A model generated the notes under the pieces. That model worked only from the letters and a program-made list of their open reading frames with translations, was not told the DNA's origin and did not search any database. The position numbers were made by a program, and so were the translations under genes. From Tolypothrix sp. NIES-4075 (GTDB taxonomy: Bacteria; Cyanobacteriota; Cyanobacteriia; Cyanobacteriales; Nostocaceae): a stretch of 64,000 nt of DNA. The DNA lies in assembly GCF_002218085.1 (NCBI RefSeq), contig NZ_BDUC01000001.1, positions 931,955 through 995,954 of the forward strand, in the 5' to 3' direction. Shown piece after piece: positions 43,317 to 52,400 of this stretch. Position 1 is the first letter of the stretch, and every line of letters begins with the position of its first letter.

Positions 43317-43757
43317 TCAGAGCGATCGCACAAGCGTTTGTACCACTTGCCAAAGTGGCCTCTTACAGATGCGCCATTTTACAGTTTTCTGGTCTTTTAA
43401 CAAACGCTCAAGAGCCTTTATAGTGTTTTGCAAATGGCTAGTGGTAATTGCGGTTGTTTTATCTTTTGCTAATACCACCTGGCAGAACTTACTTTTCACG
43501 GGATCTGGAGAACCTCTCTCCAAACCTCTCTCCTGCTTTTTGAGAGGCTTTGAATTCTCCCCCTTCCCTTTTAGAGAAGGGGGCTGGGGGGTTAGGTTTG
43601 GTGTTGGCTTTTCCACATGACCTGAAAAGTCAGCCTGCCAGAAAAGCACCTGCTGACTATCTGTGATGGCAATTTTAACTACTTGCCCGTATTCGTTAAT
43701 TTCTGTGCTTGCTTGACTTGAGGTTTCGACTGTATTTACTAAAATGATTTTTTCCAT
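43317..43757 (-). CDS. Small unknown protein invaded by an intergenic repeat
   Basis: A 146-residue frame. Residues 1-47 (IILVNTVETSSQASTEINEY, GQVVKIAITDSQQVLFWQAD) and 90-146 (KFCQVVLAKDKTTAITTSHL, QNTIKALERLLKDQKTVKWR) look like one native protein of about 105 residues. Between them lies a Pro/Lys/Gly-rich stretch (TPNLTPQPPSLKGKGENS) coded by a common cyanobacterial intergenic repeat (about 43497-43605, CCCTTCTCTAAAAGGG type). The frame is kept. I do not recognise the family. It lies between the HetP-like gene and the 112-residue gene. Confidence 0.6.
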   Translation of the reverse strand: MEKIILVNTVETSSQASTEINEYGQVVKIAITDSQQVLFWQADFSGHVEKPTPNLTPQPPSLKGKGENSKPLKKQERGLERGSPDPVKSKFCQVVLAKDKTTAITTSHLQNTIKALERLLKDQKTVKWRICKRPLWQVVQTLVRSL

Positions 43758-43881
43758 GAGCTGACCATTGATGGGAAACTCGACTGTTTGTAATCAAGTT
43801 TGTTTACTACTCCTGCCTGCTGTCTGATTTCCTTTGGTGTAAACGCAAAGAACTCAGCCGAAGAGTCATTACAGTTTGAAA

Positions 43882-44008
43882 GCGGAAAGTCTGAGCGGAG
43901 GTTTCCGACGCTCGCGGACTCGCTAACGCTACGCTATCCGTTCCCCGTTCGCGGAGCGTCTGGTGAAGGAGAAGGGGTTGCCGCAGGCATCAGAACTTTC
44001 CAAGACAG
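43882..44008. repeat. Dispersed repeat, copy 2 (first copy at 7417-7543)
   Basis: It shares the block from GCGGAAAGT to GCTATCCGTT, GTTCGCGGAGCGTCT and CAAGACAG with copy 1. It differs in the short centre (GTTCCCC for GTTCGCCCTTGGCG). Its left part forms the end of the 112-residue gene on the minus strand. Confidence 0.8.
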
Positions 44009-44267
44009 CTGTTGCTTGGCTGTAAGTCAAAGGTAAATTTTTACCTTTCGTCATAACAGATGACTGGCAGGAAAAAGTCTGCGTGTGGCTTTTGGTAGAT
44101 ACAGCTTTGTCAAAAATGAAAGTTGTGCCAACTCCTAATTTAATTCCTTTTCCCTGATATTTGTATGTATTTAATTTTACAATTAACTTAGGATGGCTTA
44201 AGAAAAAACCGATGGTTCTTAGACTGGCGAAGATAAAATCTTTATCTTCAATCGTTAAGAGTGACAT
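43929..44267 (-). CDS. Small unknown protein with repeat-derived C-terminus
   Basis: A 112-residue frame. The first 85 residues (MSLLTIEDKDFIFASLRTIG, FFLSHPKLIVKLNTYKYQGK, GIKLGVGTTFIFDKA) look native. The last 27 (TAVLESSDACGNPFSFTRRS) are coded by the dispersed repeat at 43882-44008, so the true end was probably lost. I do not recognise the family. It follows exporter 2 after a 670-bp gap and precedes the gene at 43317. Confidence 0.5.
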   Translation of the reverse strand: MSLLTIEDKDFIFASLRTIGFFLSHPKLIVKLNTYKYQGKGIKLGVGTTFIFDKAVSTKSHTQTFSCQSSVMTKGKNLPLTYSQATAVLESSDACGNPFSFTRRSANGERIA

Positions 44268-44939
44268 TTGTATTTATACTATTTTTTGCTGTTAATGTCA
44301 TCTGCCATTTTGGCATTTTTATAAGTCAAATTTACAGTTCATCTTGTGAGATTTACTTAAGTGTTGTGCAACTTTCTATTTTGTCCTTTCTTAATTACTT
44401 AATAGGGGGTTACACCCCTCATTTAATACTTAATTGAGACTTTTTCTTGGTTGTCTTTATTGTCAAGCGTGCTATTAAATAAAATTCTTAATAAGACGGA
44501 AATATAACTGTATTTATGACATTTTTCAAACCAATATTATTGATTATTATAAATAATTAATTTGATAAAATTTAATATTATTGTTGCAGCAAGTTTTGTC
44601 CTAACTCTTTGATAGCAAAGACTTTGGCGGTTATGACGTAATTGCAAAATCAGCATAAAAAGCTTGTAAATTTTGCATAAAAGCCAGGAACTAAATATAG
44701 ATAAAAAGTTGTGTAATGTAAACAGATATGATATAATTTGCTAAGATATAAAAATCAAACTTTATCAATACGATAAAACATCCATAACGAAATTTATGGC
44801 AAAAAAAGACGCAGCAAATTAAGCCAGGAAATCGTTACGGTGTTTAGCAAGTTATATAAAGTTAAGTAGTCAATTTAACTAAACTATTCTCAACACAAAT
44901 ATTTTTCATTCAATAGAAAAATAATTTATACCAGTGAAA
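44268..44939. other. AT-rich gene-free interval
   Basis: About 670 bp between exporter 2 and the small genes. AGGGGGTTACACCCCT at 44404-44419 is a compact hairpin. No frame of note was found. It likely holds the promoter of the downstream small genes. Confidence 0.5.
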
Positions 44940-47900
44940 TTACAGTTGCATTTGCTGTTGAGATAAGTGGTAATAAATACCCTTAGTTGCCATTAGTTCT
45001 TGATGAGTGCCCTGCTCAACAAGGATACCTCGGTCTAAGACAAGTATGCAGTCAGCATTGTGAACGACATCGAGATGATGGGCGATCGCGAAAGTGGTAC
45101 GATTCAACCGGGCTAAATTTTGTTGAAACCGACGTTGTGATGCATCTAGAGAACTTGTGACTTCATCTAAAATCAAGATTTGAGGGTTCCTGACAAGTGC
45201 GCGAGCGATCGCTATTTTTTTCTTCTGTTCATCACACAGCATCAAACCTTGTCCCACTTGAGTGTTGTAACCGTCGTGCAGCGCTTCGATAAAAATGTGT
45301 GCTTCGGCTAACTTGGCAGCAGCGATAGCCTGTTCGACAGTCAACTGCGAGTCAAACAAAGTAATGTTTTCCCAAATCGTCCCCGAAAATAGAAAACACT
45401 CTTGCGGCACCACACCTAACTGACTTCGCAACGATTGCAGAGAAACATCAGCAATATCATGTCCATCAATCAAAATCCGTCCGGTGCTTGCAGGATATAA
45501 ACCAGCCAGCAAATTTACTAAAGTGCTTTTACCCGCACCGCTAGCACCAACAATGCCAATCGTCTGTCCGGGTTTCACCTTAAAAGATATATTTTGCAAA
45601 ATGTGCCCTTCATCTTGGTTGTAACTAAAAGACACATTCTCAAAAATTACCTCACCCTGAATCGGTGGCAGCACCGATAGCGGTTTTTGAAGATTTTCTT
45701 CAGGTACCGCTTCTAAGACATCATTCAGCTTTTCTATGGAAATCAGCACTTCTTGGAACTCATCCCACACTTTCACTCCTGCCAAAACTAAATTGAGGAC
45801 ATTACTGGCAAGCATGTTAAAAGCGACAAACTGACCAATCGTCATTTGCTCGTTCATTACCGAAGTTGCTCCACACCACAATACCGCTGTAGTACCGAGG
45901 TGATTCAGCAAATTGCTAATTAGTTGCAAGTTGTTAGCTAGTTTCTGCCCCTGAAACCGCACTTTCAACATATCCATAAAGCGTTCTTGCCAACGCGAAC
46001 TGATTTCGCTTTCAACTGCTGCGCTTTTGACGGTGGTAATACCTGCGATCGCCTCAACTAAAGATGAATTTTGCGCTGCTGCTGAGTTAGCGATTTCTCG
46101 CGACACTCGATTGAGCAACGGATTTGCCGCTAAATTCAATATTGCGATCGCTAAAACAAACAGCACTACCAGCAACGTCAGCGGCAAGTTGTAAAAAGCC
46201 ATCAATCCGATATAGACAAAACCAAAAAGTGCATTTATAATTGCACTCACAGCATGACGGGTGAGAAACTGTTGGATTTTACGGTTTTCCTGAACGCGGC
46301 TGATTATGTCTTCGACTTGGCGAGAAGCGAAAAATTGTAATGGCAACTTTAGCGCGTGGCGATAAAAATTGCCAATTAATGTCAAGTCGATTTGGTTGGC
46401 GAAATAGTCTAGAAGGTGTTGCCGGAATGCGGCGATCGCCACACGCCAAATGCCAAAAAAAAGAAAGCTGCCAAAAAGCACATTTAATGTGATGCTGCTT
46501 TGCACTTGTTTCATGTCGAGAAACAACTGAGCAAATAAAGGAGTTACCAGCCCAAAAATCGCTAGCAACAATGAAGTGAGAATAATTTTTGATAAAAGGT
46601 GGCGGTAATCGCGAAATAACTGCAAATAGCGCGTAGCGGAGATTTTTTCGCTTTCAATCGCTTGGAAGCGTTCTGTGGGATGTAAAAGCACAGCATATTC
46701 TGTCCAGCCAGCGGTAAATTCTTGGCGCGAAAGCGATCGCTTGCCGATCGCCGGATCGGAAATGATGACGCGATCACCTTTAATTTGCCAAACAACTACG
46801 TAGTGAATTTTTTGCCAGTGGGCGATCCAAGGGTTAGTTTGCCATTCCAACTTACTCAAAGAAGCCCGCACGGTTAGCGTATCATATCCCAACGTTTCTG
46901 CTGTTGCCGCTAAACCTGAGAGGGATGCACCGGTTTTGTCTATCTGTGCTAAGTTACGCAAACTGTTCAAACTCAAGCGTTTACCCCAGTATTGGCTAAC
47001 CATCGCCAAACATGCTGCACCACAATCTGAAGAACTGTGCTGTTGAATAAAAGGATAGCGATGCCATAACGAAGCGATTGACCAAGGTGGGTTTACTTGG
47101 GGAAAGTCAGAAAACAGAGCAGGGGGAGCTATTTCTGGAGCTGGGGGAGAAGAGAAGCAGCTTCTTGAGCGAACCCCATACTTAAAAGCTCTTTGTTGAT
47201 CTGTCTCTAACTCTAAGTTGCTAGAAGACACCAACAAAGGAAATGTTTTAGCCTCAGGGTGTTCTTCTTCGATTTCCTGGTGATTTGCTGTGCCAGTTTG
47301 AAGAACTGGCTGCTGATTGGTTAATTGAGGAGCCGAAGAAGCCAATTCCCAATTTTCTCGCGGCAGGTGATATAGTAGTAAATCACTTTCGGCAATCCAA
47401 GTTGGTGGCGTCATCGGATATCCCCAGCTTTCTCCCACAACTGGTGGTTGAGTGCCTGATAAAGTGCGAATTTTTCCACTCTTGAGCCAAAAGCGACCTT
47501 GGTCATGTGGAATTGCTTCTAGCAAAGATGAGCCAGCATTTATCTTGATTTGTCTGAAGTTGGGTAAAAGTTTTTCTAGTTTTTGGCTTGTTTGCGAGCG
47601 AAATTCTGTATGGGTTTTTAAGAAAATCAGCTTTTGTCGCTCAGAAGTTGTTTGTTGTAAATAATCTTTAAGATTGGGTATTTTACTGAACCACGGTTTT
47701 AAGTCATTTAGGCTAATGCAAGCAATCAAACCCCCAGTTGAGGCGATCGCTCGATATTGTAAAGATTGATGAAAAAAGAAATCGTCCGCGCCAAAAATTT
47801 GCTCTGCCACAAGCAACTCAGTTGACACTTCTCGTCTTTGAGTTGCATCAAAGCCTAGCAATCGCACTTTTCCACTGCAAACTAAGTAAACAACATGACG

Positions 47901-48110
47901 GCTGTCTTCATCTCCAAAGATACCGTATCTAGTCAAATCGTCACCTAGTTCAAACTCCAGAATTTTCCAAAAAGAGCTAAAGTCTAATGCTAAATTTGTA
48001 TTACCCGCAACTAACCTCAACAATCCGAGGATAGCCGCATTGCGAGTGGGATGCTGATTGCTTGTATATTTCAGCTCTCCCTGAACTCTTAACGACGAAA
48101 AGGAGTTCAT
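44940..48110 (-). CDS. cNMP-binding/C39 peptidase/ABC exporter 2 with altered ABC signature
   Basis: A 1056-residue paralogue of exporter 1. A degenerate cNMP-like domain lies near residues 70-135 (HVVYLVCSGKVRLLGFDATQ). The C39 peptidase is intact: Cys363 (SSDCGAACLAM), His in HWQKIHYVVVW, Asp in ISDPAIGK. Six membrane helices follow. The ATPase keeps Walker A GASGAGKST, Q-loop VPQE, Walker B LILDEVTSSLD and the His switch AIAHHLD. The signature LSGGQ is replaced by LCDEQ (MLCDEQKKKIAIARALV). It may hydrolyse ATP poorly or work as a heterodimer half. No HlyD is adjacent. Confidence 0.9.
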   Translation of the reverse strand: MNSFSSLRVQGELKYTSNQHPTRNAAILGLLRLVAGNTNLALDFSSFWKILEFELGDDLTRYGIFGDEDSRHVVYLVCSGKVRLLGFDATQRREVSTELLVAEQIFGADDFFFHQSLQYRAIASTGGLIACISLNDLKPWFSKIPNLKDYLQQTTSERQKLIFLKTHTEFRSQTSQKLEKLLPNFRQIKINAGSSLLEAIPHDQGRFWLKSGKIRTLSGTQPPVVGESWGYPMTPPTWIAESDLLLYHLPRENWELASSAPQLTNQQPVLQTGTANHQEIEEEHPEAKTFPLLVSSSNLELETDQQRAFKYGVRSRSCFSSPPAPEIAPPALFSDFPQVNPPWSIASLWHRYPFIQQHSSSDCGAACLAMVSQYWGKRLSLNSLRNLAQIDKTGASLSGLAATAETLGYDTLTVRASLSKLEWQTNPWIAHWQKIHYVVVWQIKGDRVIISDPAIGKRSLSRQEFTAGWTEYAVLLHPTERFQAIESEKISATRYLQLFRDYRHLLSKIILTSLLLAIFGLVTPLFAQLFLDMKQVQSSITLNVLFGSFLFFGIWRVAIAAFRQHLLDYFANQIDLTLIGNFYRHALKLPLQFFASRQVEDIISRVQENRKIQQFLTRHAVSAIINALFGFVYIGLMAFYNLPLTLLVVLFVLAIAILNLAANPLLNRVSREIANSAAAQNSSLVEAIAGITTVKSAAVESEISSRWQERFMDMLKVRFQGQKLANNLQLISNLLNHLGTTAVLWCGATSVMNEQMTIGQFVAFNMLASNVLNLVLAGVKVWDEFQEVLISIEKLNDVLEAVPEENLQKPLSVLPPIQGEVIFENVSFSYNQDEGHILQNISFKVKPGQTIGIVGASGAGKSTLVNLLAGLYPASTGRILIDGHDIADVSLQSLRSQLGVVPQECFLFSGTIWENITLFDSQLTVEQAIAAAKLAEAHIFIEALHDGYNTQVGQGLMLCDEQKKKIAIARALVRNPQILILDEVTSSLDASQRRFQQNLARLNRTTFAIAHHLDVVHNADCILVLDRGILVEQGTHQELMATKGIYYHLSQQQMQL

Positions 48111-48940
48111 GGCTTAATCTTAAATGTTTTAGTAAACTTTTTAACTTAGCCTGAGCGTGCTATTATAGCACCAAAAAAACTGACAATTACTTAAGCGATT
48201 GGATTAAGCTTTATTCCAACAGCCTCTGAAAAACGCAATTCATTGTGTTTTTAATTACTAATTGCTTTACTATCATTTTTCAGCAGCTTTTCGTTAAATA
48301 ACTGTATCAAATCAAACATTTTTTGGCAAAACCAATTACTTGTATCACCAGTGTATTAATTGCCCAAAGAGTGCATTGCGATCAAATTTCGCCTATTTCC
48401 GTTAATAGCCCTTCCATACTTTATCAAAATTTTACTTATCCTTTAACCAGAATAAAAAAAAATAACCATCAAGCAAATAACTGCTATAAGTCCTCTTTTA
48501 GTTTAAACATAGATTGCAGATAAATGTAATTGAAAGGAAATTTATTTGTGTTGCATTCATTTTTACAGATAAAGTTTTCACGCATCGTGGCTTCACAAAA
48601 AAATCCTGATAAAAGCATTTTTTTAACTAAAAAATTGTACATTGTGAACATAATTAATGTGATATTGGTTATAGTTTTGGCTCAATCTAGTAATATTTGC
48701 ATTTTTTAAACTAGTAATCTTGAGTCTTTCCTTCGCTCAAACTTAACCACTACTCATCTTTTCTATTACTTCTTTAAATAACCGGAAAGTGTAACCAGAG
48801 ATGTAGAAATATTTTTGAGAAAGATTTACCGCAAGCTAAACTAAAAAACGCAGATATTTAATTATCTGCAAGTTTTACTAAATATCATTTCGTATCTCAG
48901 ATTACCAAAAGAGGGGAAAGAAAATAAAAATAAAGAATTC
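48111..48940. other. AT-rich gene-free interval
   Basis: About 830 bp upstream of exporter 2 with no convincing frame. A plus-strand frame at 48323-48523 (66 residues) has no family features. It should contain the promoter of the second module. Confidence 0.5.
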
Positions 48941-49152
48941 AGGACTTACGCAAAAACTCTCTGCAACTCTTATTCCTTCTCCTGCAAAGACGCGGCTGGG
49001 CAAACGTGTCCTTCTCCTTCACCAGACGCTACGCGTTGGCGAACGCATGTGCGTGTCGCAGACAAGCCTGCGCTTTGCGCTTACGTGCCTAGCCTGCGGC
49101 TTCTGCGAAGCAGTACGCGGTTCGTTATTCCATGAAGGAGTGCGTAAGTCCT
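48941..49152. mobile_element. MITE-like element with AGGACTTACGCA termini
   Basis: AGGACTTACGCA (48941-48952) and its exact complement TGCGTAAGTCCT (49141-49152) bound a 212-bp segment without a gene. The inside is GC-rich and full of small palindromes (GACGCTACGCGTTGGCGAAC, GCCTAGCCTGCGGCTTCTGC). Perfect terminal inverted repeats and the small size fit a non-autonomous insertion element. No clear target duplication was seen. Confidence 0.7.
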
Positions 49153-49197
49153 ATAATTATTTAAATATCCACCCTTCATTGCCCGATAAAAAACAGC

Positions 49198-51627
49198 TTA
49201 TTCACCAATAACTAAGTAAATAGCCCAAATTGCCATTGCCCGGAGATAAGTACTGGCACGAAATGTACCAGATGCGGTAATTGCTTCTGGTGTGCGGAAT
49301 TGCAGACCATTGTCATAAATTTGTTGCACAACAGCTTGCGTCAAGCTAAATGCTTCGTTTTTCATTTTCATTTGTACCAGAAAAGCCGCCAACCCAAAGT
49401 TTATTCCTGTCCAAACTTCTAGAGGATGAGTAGCTTGAGGATTTTCTGGTGAACCGTCAAGACGAAGACCGTTAGCAGCACCAAACTTGCCATTATGAAA
49501 TTTGAGAAAGCAGGTATTATAAATCGTTTGTAAGGCAGAAAAAGCGCGATCGCCTGAAACAATATCAGGTAAACTTAACAAACGCGCATAAAATTGACCG
49601 CATAATTGATCCGCCATCACCACATCAGAACCGCTTTGACTATCAAGTCGGTAATATTGACCATTCCAGAGTTTTTCCTCATAAATAGAGCGCGATTGTT
49701 CCAACCAACCCTCATAAGTCGATTTTCTCTCTCTTAACTCCTCTGCGTCTCTGCGGTTTATAATTAAAATATCACTTATAGCGATCGCCGCTTCTAAAGC
49801 TGCCAACCACAACCCACCACAATAAGCACTTACACCTAACAACCGCCAATCATCAAAAGTTTGGTCAGGGGCACCGGAATTTTCCGGAATACCATCGCCA
49901 TCTTTATCAAAATCTTTCAGATAATCAAGAGTCTGCACAATTGCATTCCAGCAATCATTTAAGAATTCTATATCATTAGAACCTGTAAACAAAAAGTCAC
50001 GGTATACCTGTAAAACAAAATCACAGCCTAAATCCTTCCACAAATTGCAATCTTGATAGCTGGTATAATTTGTTTTCTCCCAAACATGTTCATTCGGTGC
50101 GCCTAAATCGTGAGGTGTTGCGCCAGAGGCTTTTCGGATAGCTATCGGACTTTCGGCTTTGATAGTTAAATAGTAGCCAATAATACGTTCAGTTTCATCA
50201 CTTTTGGGAATAGCCCGTGCAAAAGCACGAATTACCGCTTTTTCCAGTTCCGGAAACAGCATCAACAAAGCAAAGGAACCATACAACCGCACATCGAGAC
50301 TTTCATACCAGCGGTAATCTAAGCACTCTAAGACTGCAAATTGACCGATAGGATCGAGTTCTGACGCTGCACTCCAGAGAGTACCGCCGCTGGTGAGGTT
50401 GTAAAGCTCATTAAACAAAGCCATTTTAAACCAATTTGGCAAATCTTCGCGGTCGAGAATTGGTTGTTGCCAAGTTTGAATTTGCGATCGCCAACTTTGA
50501 TATTGTTGAAGAGCAATAGAAGCGATCGTCCAAGCATTCTTGCCATCGCGACCAAAAAAATCTGTATATCTGCGGTAATAGTTGATTCCCGCAGCAAATT
50601 CTGTCACCGGAAAATCCCAGGCAAGAACAAAGGGAATTTCTAAACTTTCCCCAGGTTGCAGAGTAAAACGAACCGCAAGCGCAACTCCTATTTGTTCCCC
50701 TGCCGCCGCCGATGTTCCAATTCGATAATTCGACAAAGAACCATCTTCCGCGAAGCTTTGCCATACATCCTCACCCGTCCCTACAGGGTTCCAGCGGCTA
50801 TGATAGAATAACTCAACTTGGGGATGTTTTTTGGTAGCAATGCACCATTGCCCTTCACCTTCTTTTACAGGTTCATTAATACCAGCTTTACCCAACTCAA
50901 ACCCGATATATTGACTATTTTCAACTATTGTGTTATAGTTATCTTCACTTTCGCCCAAACGCGGTTGATACTCGTAAACCGGACTGCCATCATCGCGCAC
51001 TCGCACTTCAGGAGATTTGACAGCATTAGTAAACCAGCCCACCATATTTTGCCAAGTGAGCATAATGCCCAGAGTAATAGGTGCATCACTTGGATTATGA
51101 GCAGTCCAGACAAACATCGCCACAGGATAGCTAGTTTGTTGATAATTATTTGCCCACACAGGCGAAAACTGCTCGCAAGTTAACTGTGATTGAAACACAT
51201 TTTCATACACAAACCAGCTGCGCGGATACAAAGCGTGATAATTCCCCGTAGTGACGCGATTCATCGCGTCCCCCTCATCCTCACCCCCTGTTGGATACCA
51301 CTTCCACGCAACCAAACTATCATCCTCAGGAAGTTGCGTACACAAAGCGTATGCTTGAGAAGAAGTCCCATCTGATTCAAATACACTAAATTGACAAGCG
51401 GGGATAGTTTGAAAAGTATGTTCCCCCCCGTCAATATGCCAAAGGTTAAAATCTCCCCGCGAAGAACGACCGATACAACCTGCACCAAAACCCCCTAAAG
51501 GCATTCCATGCCAGGGACCATCATCAATATTACTCGCATAACGAACAGTGTAAGGTTTGTCCCACCCCTTACCAATGGGACGGCTCCAAGTGCTGATGGG
51601 AATTTCTGGGGAAAAATGATTTGTCAT
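49198..51627 (-). CDS. GH116 family beta-glucosidase (GBA2-like)
   Basis: An 809-residue protein: an N-terminal GBA2-type beta domain (WHGMPLGGFGAGCIGRSSRG, DFNLWHIDGGEH) and a C-terminal (alpha/alpha)6 barrel (LYNLTSGGTLWSAASELD). Segments typical of GH116 active sites are present: ECLDYRWYESLDVRLYGSFA with the likely Glu nucleophile and GAPDQTFDDWRLLGVSAYCG with the likely Asp acid. There is no signal peptide, so it is cytoplasmic; it probably acts on glucosyl lipids or beta-glucosides. About 14 residues (EDEGDAMNRVTT) near residue 115 come from a palindromic repeat inserted in frame. Confidence 0.92.
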   Translation of the reverse strand: MTNHFSPEIPISTWSRPIGKGWDKPYTVRYASNIDDGPWHGMPLGGFGAGCIGRSSRGDFNLWHIDGGEHTFQTIPACQFSVFESDGTSSQAYALCTQLPEDDSLVAWKWYPTGGEDEGDAMNRVTTGNYHALYPRSWFVYENVFQSQLTCEQFSPVWANNYQQTSYPVAMFVWTAHNPSDAPITLGIMLTWQNMVGWFTNAVKSPEVRVRDDGSPVYEYQPRLGESEDNYNTIVENSQYIGFELGKAGINEPVKEGEGQWCIATKKHPQVELFYHSRWNPVGTGEDVWQSFAEDGSLSNYRIGTSAAAGEQIGVALAVRFTLQPGESLEIPFVLAWDFPVTEFAAGINYYRRYTDFFGRDGKNAWTIASIALQQYQSWRSQIQTWQQPILDREDLPNWFKMALFNELYNLTSGGTLWSAASELDPIGQFAVLECLDYRWYESLDVRLYGSFALLMLFPELEKAVIRAFARAIPKSDETERIIGYYLTIKAESPIAIRKASGATPHDLGAPNEHVWEKTNYTSYQDCNLWKDLGCDFVLQVYRDFLFTGSNDIEFLNDCWNAIVQTLDYLKDFDKDGDGIPENSGAPDQTFDDWRLLGVSAYCGGLWLAALEAAIAISDILIINRRDAEELRERKSTYEGWLEQSRSIYEEKLWNGQYYRLDSQSGSDVVMADQLCGQFYARLLSLPDIVSGDRAFSALQTIYNTCFLKFHNGKFGAANGLRLDGSPENPQATHPLEVWTGINFGLAAFLVQMKMKNEAFSLTQAVVQQIYDNGLQFRTPEAITASGTFRASTYLRAMAIWAIYLVIGE

Positions 51628-51740
51628 CGCCTGATGTTACAACATGCAGTCACGATTATGAACACTAGCGCATCGGTGTAACTTTTCTCAAGTCATTTGT
51701 ACTCATTCGATTGTTGATTGTGAGGAAACTTACACTTTTC

Positions 51741-51793
51741 GTAGTGAGGACTTCAGTCCTCTCTCATAATATGAGGACTTCAGTCCTCACTAC
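51741..51793. repeat. Paired GAGGACTTCAGTCCTC palindromes
   Basis: GTAGTGAGGACTTCAGTCC and its inverted copy ending CCTCACTAC flank an 11-bp AT centre. Each arm is itself nearly palindromic, so a cruciform or long RNA hairpin is possible. It lies between the divergent GH116 and DUF6464 genes. Confidence 0.8.
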
Positions 51794-51887
51794 ATAGGCA
51801 AATCGTTAACTTTAACATAAACTAGGCAAAATCGGGCAACAAGAGTGCGTTACCATCCTAATAATGTAAACCAAATTACAAAAGCTT

Positions 51888-52250
51888 ATGGAGCCATCTC
51901 TTTCAACCGAGGTGATTCTGACGCATCCGCGCCAATCCCTTGGGAACGTACAATTTGATTGGACACCGCAACCTGGAAACTATCTTGATTTGCAAGGTAA
52001 AACCTACGCAGTTTTAGAGCGTCGCCACAAATATCAGCTTAAGGCAGGACGTTACCGTTTACAAAATATAGCTCTTTACGTACAATCCGCCAAACGACCA
52101 TCAGAGAAAAGTTTGGTAAACGGACGTTGGGTAGTCGGGGATGCCACCTGCCGCTATAATGCTAATTCAGAAATTATTCGCTGTGCAGTTAACCCAGAAG
52201 GACCTTGCGACTCTTGCCGATTTTATGAAGAGTTAGGAGTTAGTTGTTAG
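51888..52250 (+). CDS. DUF6464-type small protein
   Basis: A 120-residue protein: GNYLDLQGKTYAVLERRHKY, QLKAGRYRLQNIALYVQ, then NGRWVVGDATCRYNANSEII, RCAVNPEGPCDSCRFYE. The four closely placed Cys (ATC, IRC, GPC, SCR) may bind a metal. The pattern matches a cyanobacterial DUF (DUF6464) of unknown function. The last residues (LGVSC) run into a TTAGTTGTTAGG repeat. Confidence 0.7.
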   Translation: MEPSLSTEVILTHPRQSLGNVQFDWTPQPGNYLDLQGKTYAVLERRHKYQLKAGRYRLQNIALYVQSAKRPSEKSLVNGRWVVGDATCRYNANSEIIRCAVNPEGPCDSCRFYEELGVSC

Positions 52251-52400
52251 TTGTTAGGAGTTAAAAGAGGGGGAGTTAGTTGTTAGTGGTTAGGAGTTAA
52301 AAGAGGGGGAGTTAGTTGTTAGTGGTTAGTTGTTAGTTGTTAGGAGTTAGCAATTCCCTTGTCCCCCCACTCCCCCTTGTCCCCCACTCCCCCTCTCCTA
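52240..52400. repeat. TTAGTTGTTAGTGG / CCCCACTCCCCC repeats
   Basis: GAGTTAGTTGTTAGT units recur four or five times, followed by TTGTCCCCCCACTCCCCC. It fills the spacer between the convergent DUF6464 and fmt genes. Confidence 0.8.

Noticed and set aside
48323..48523. 66-residue plus-strand frame in the AT-rich gap before GH116
   Set aside because: No recognisable features and composition like the surrounding non-coding DNA.
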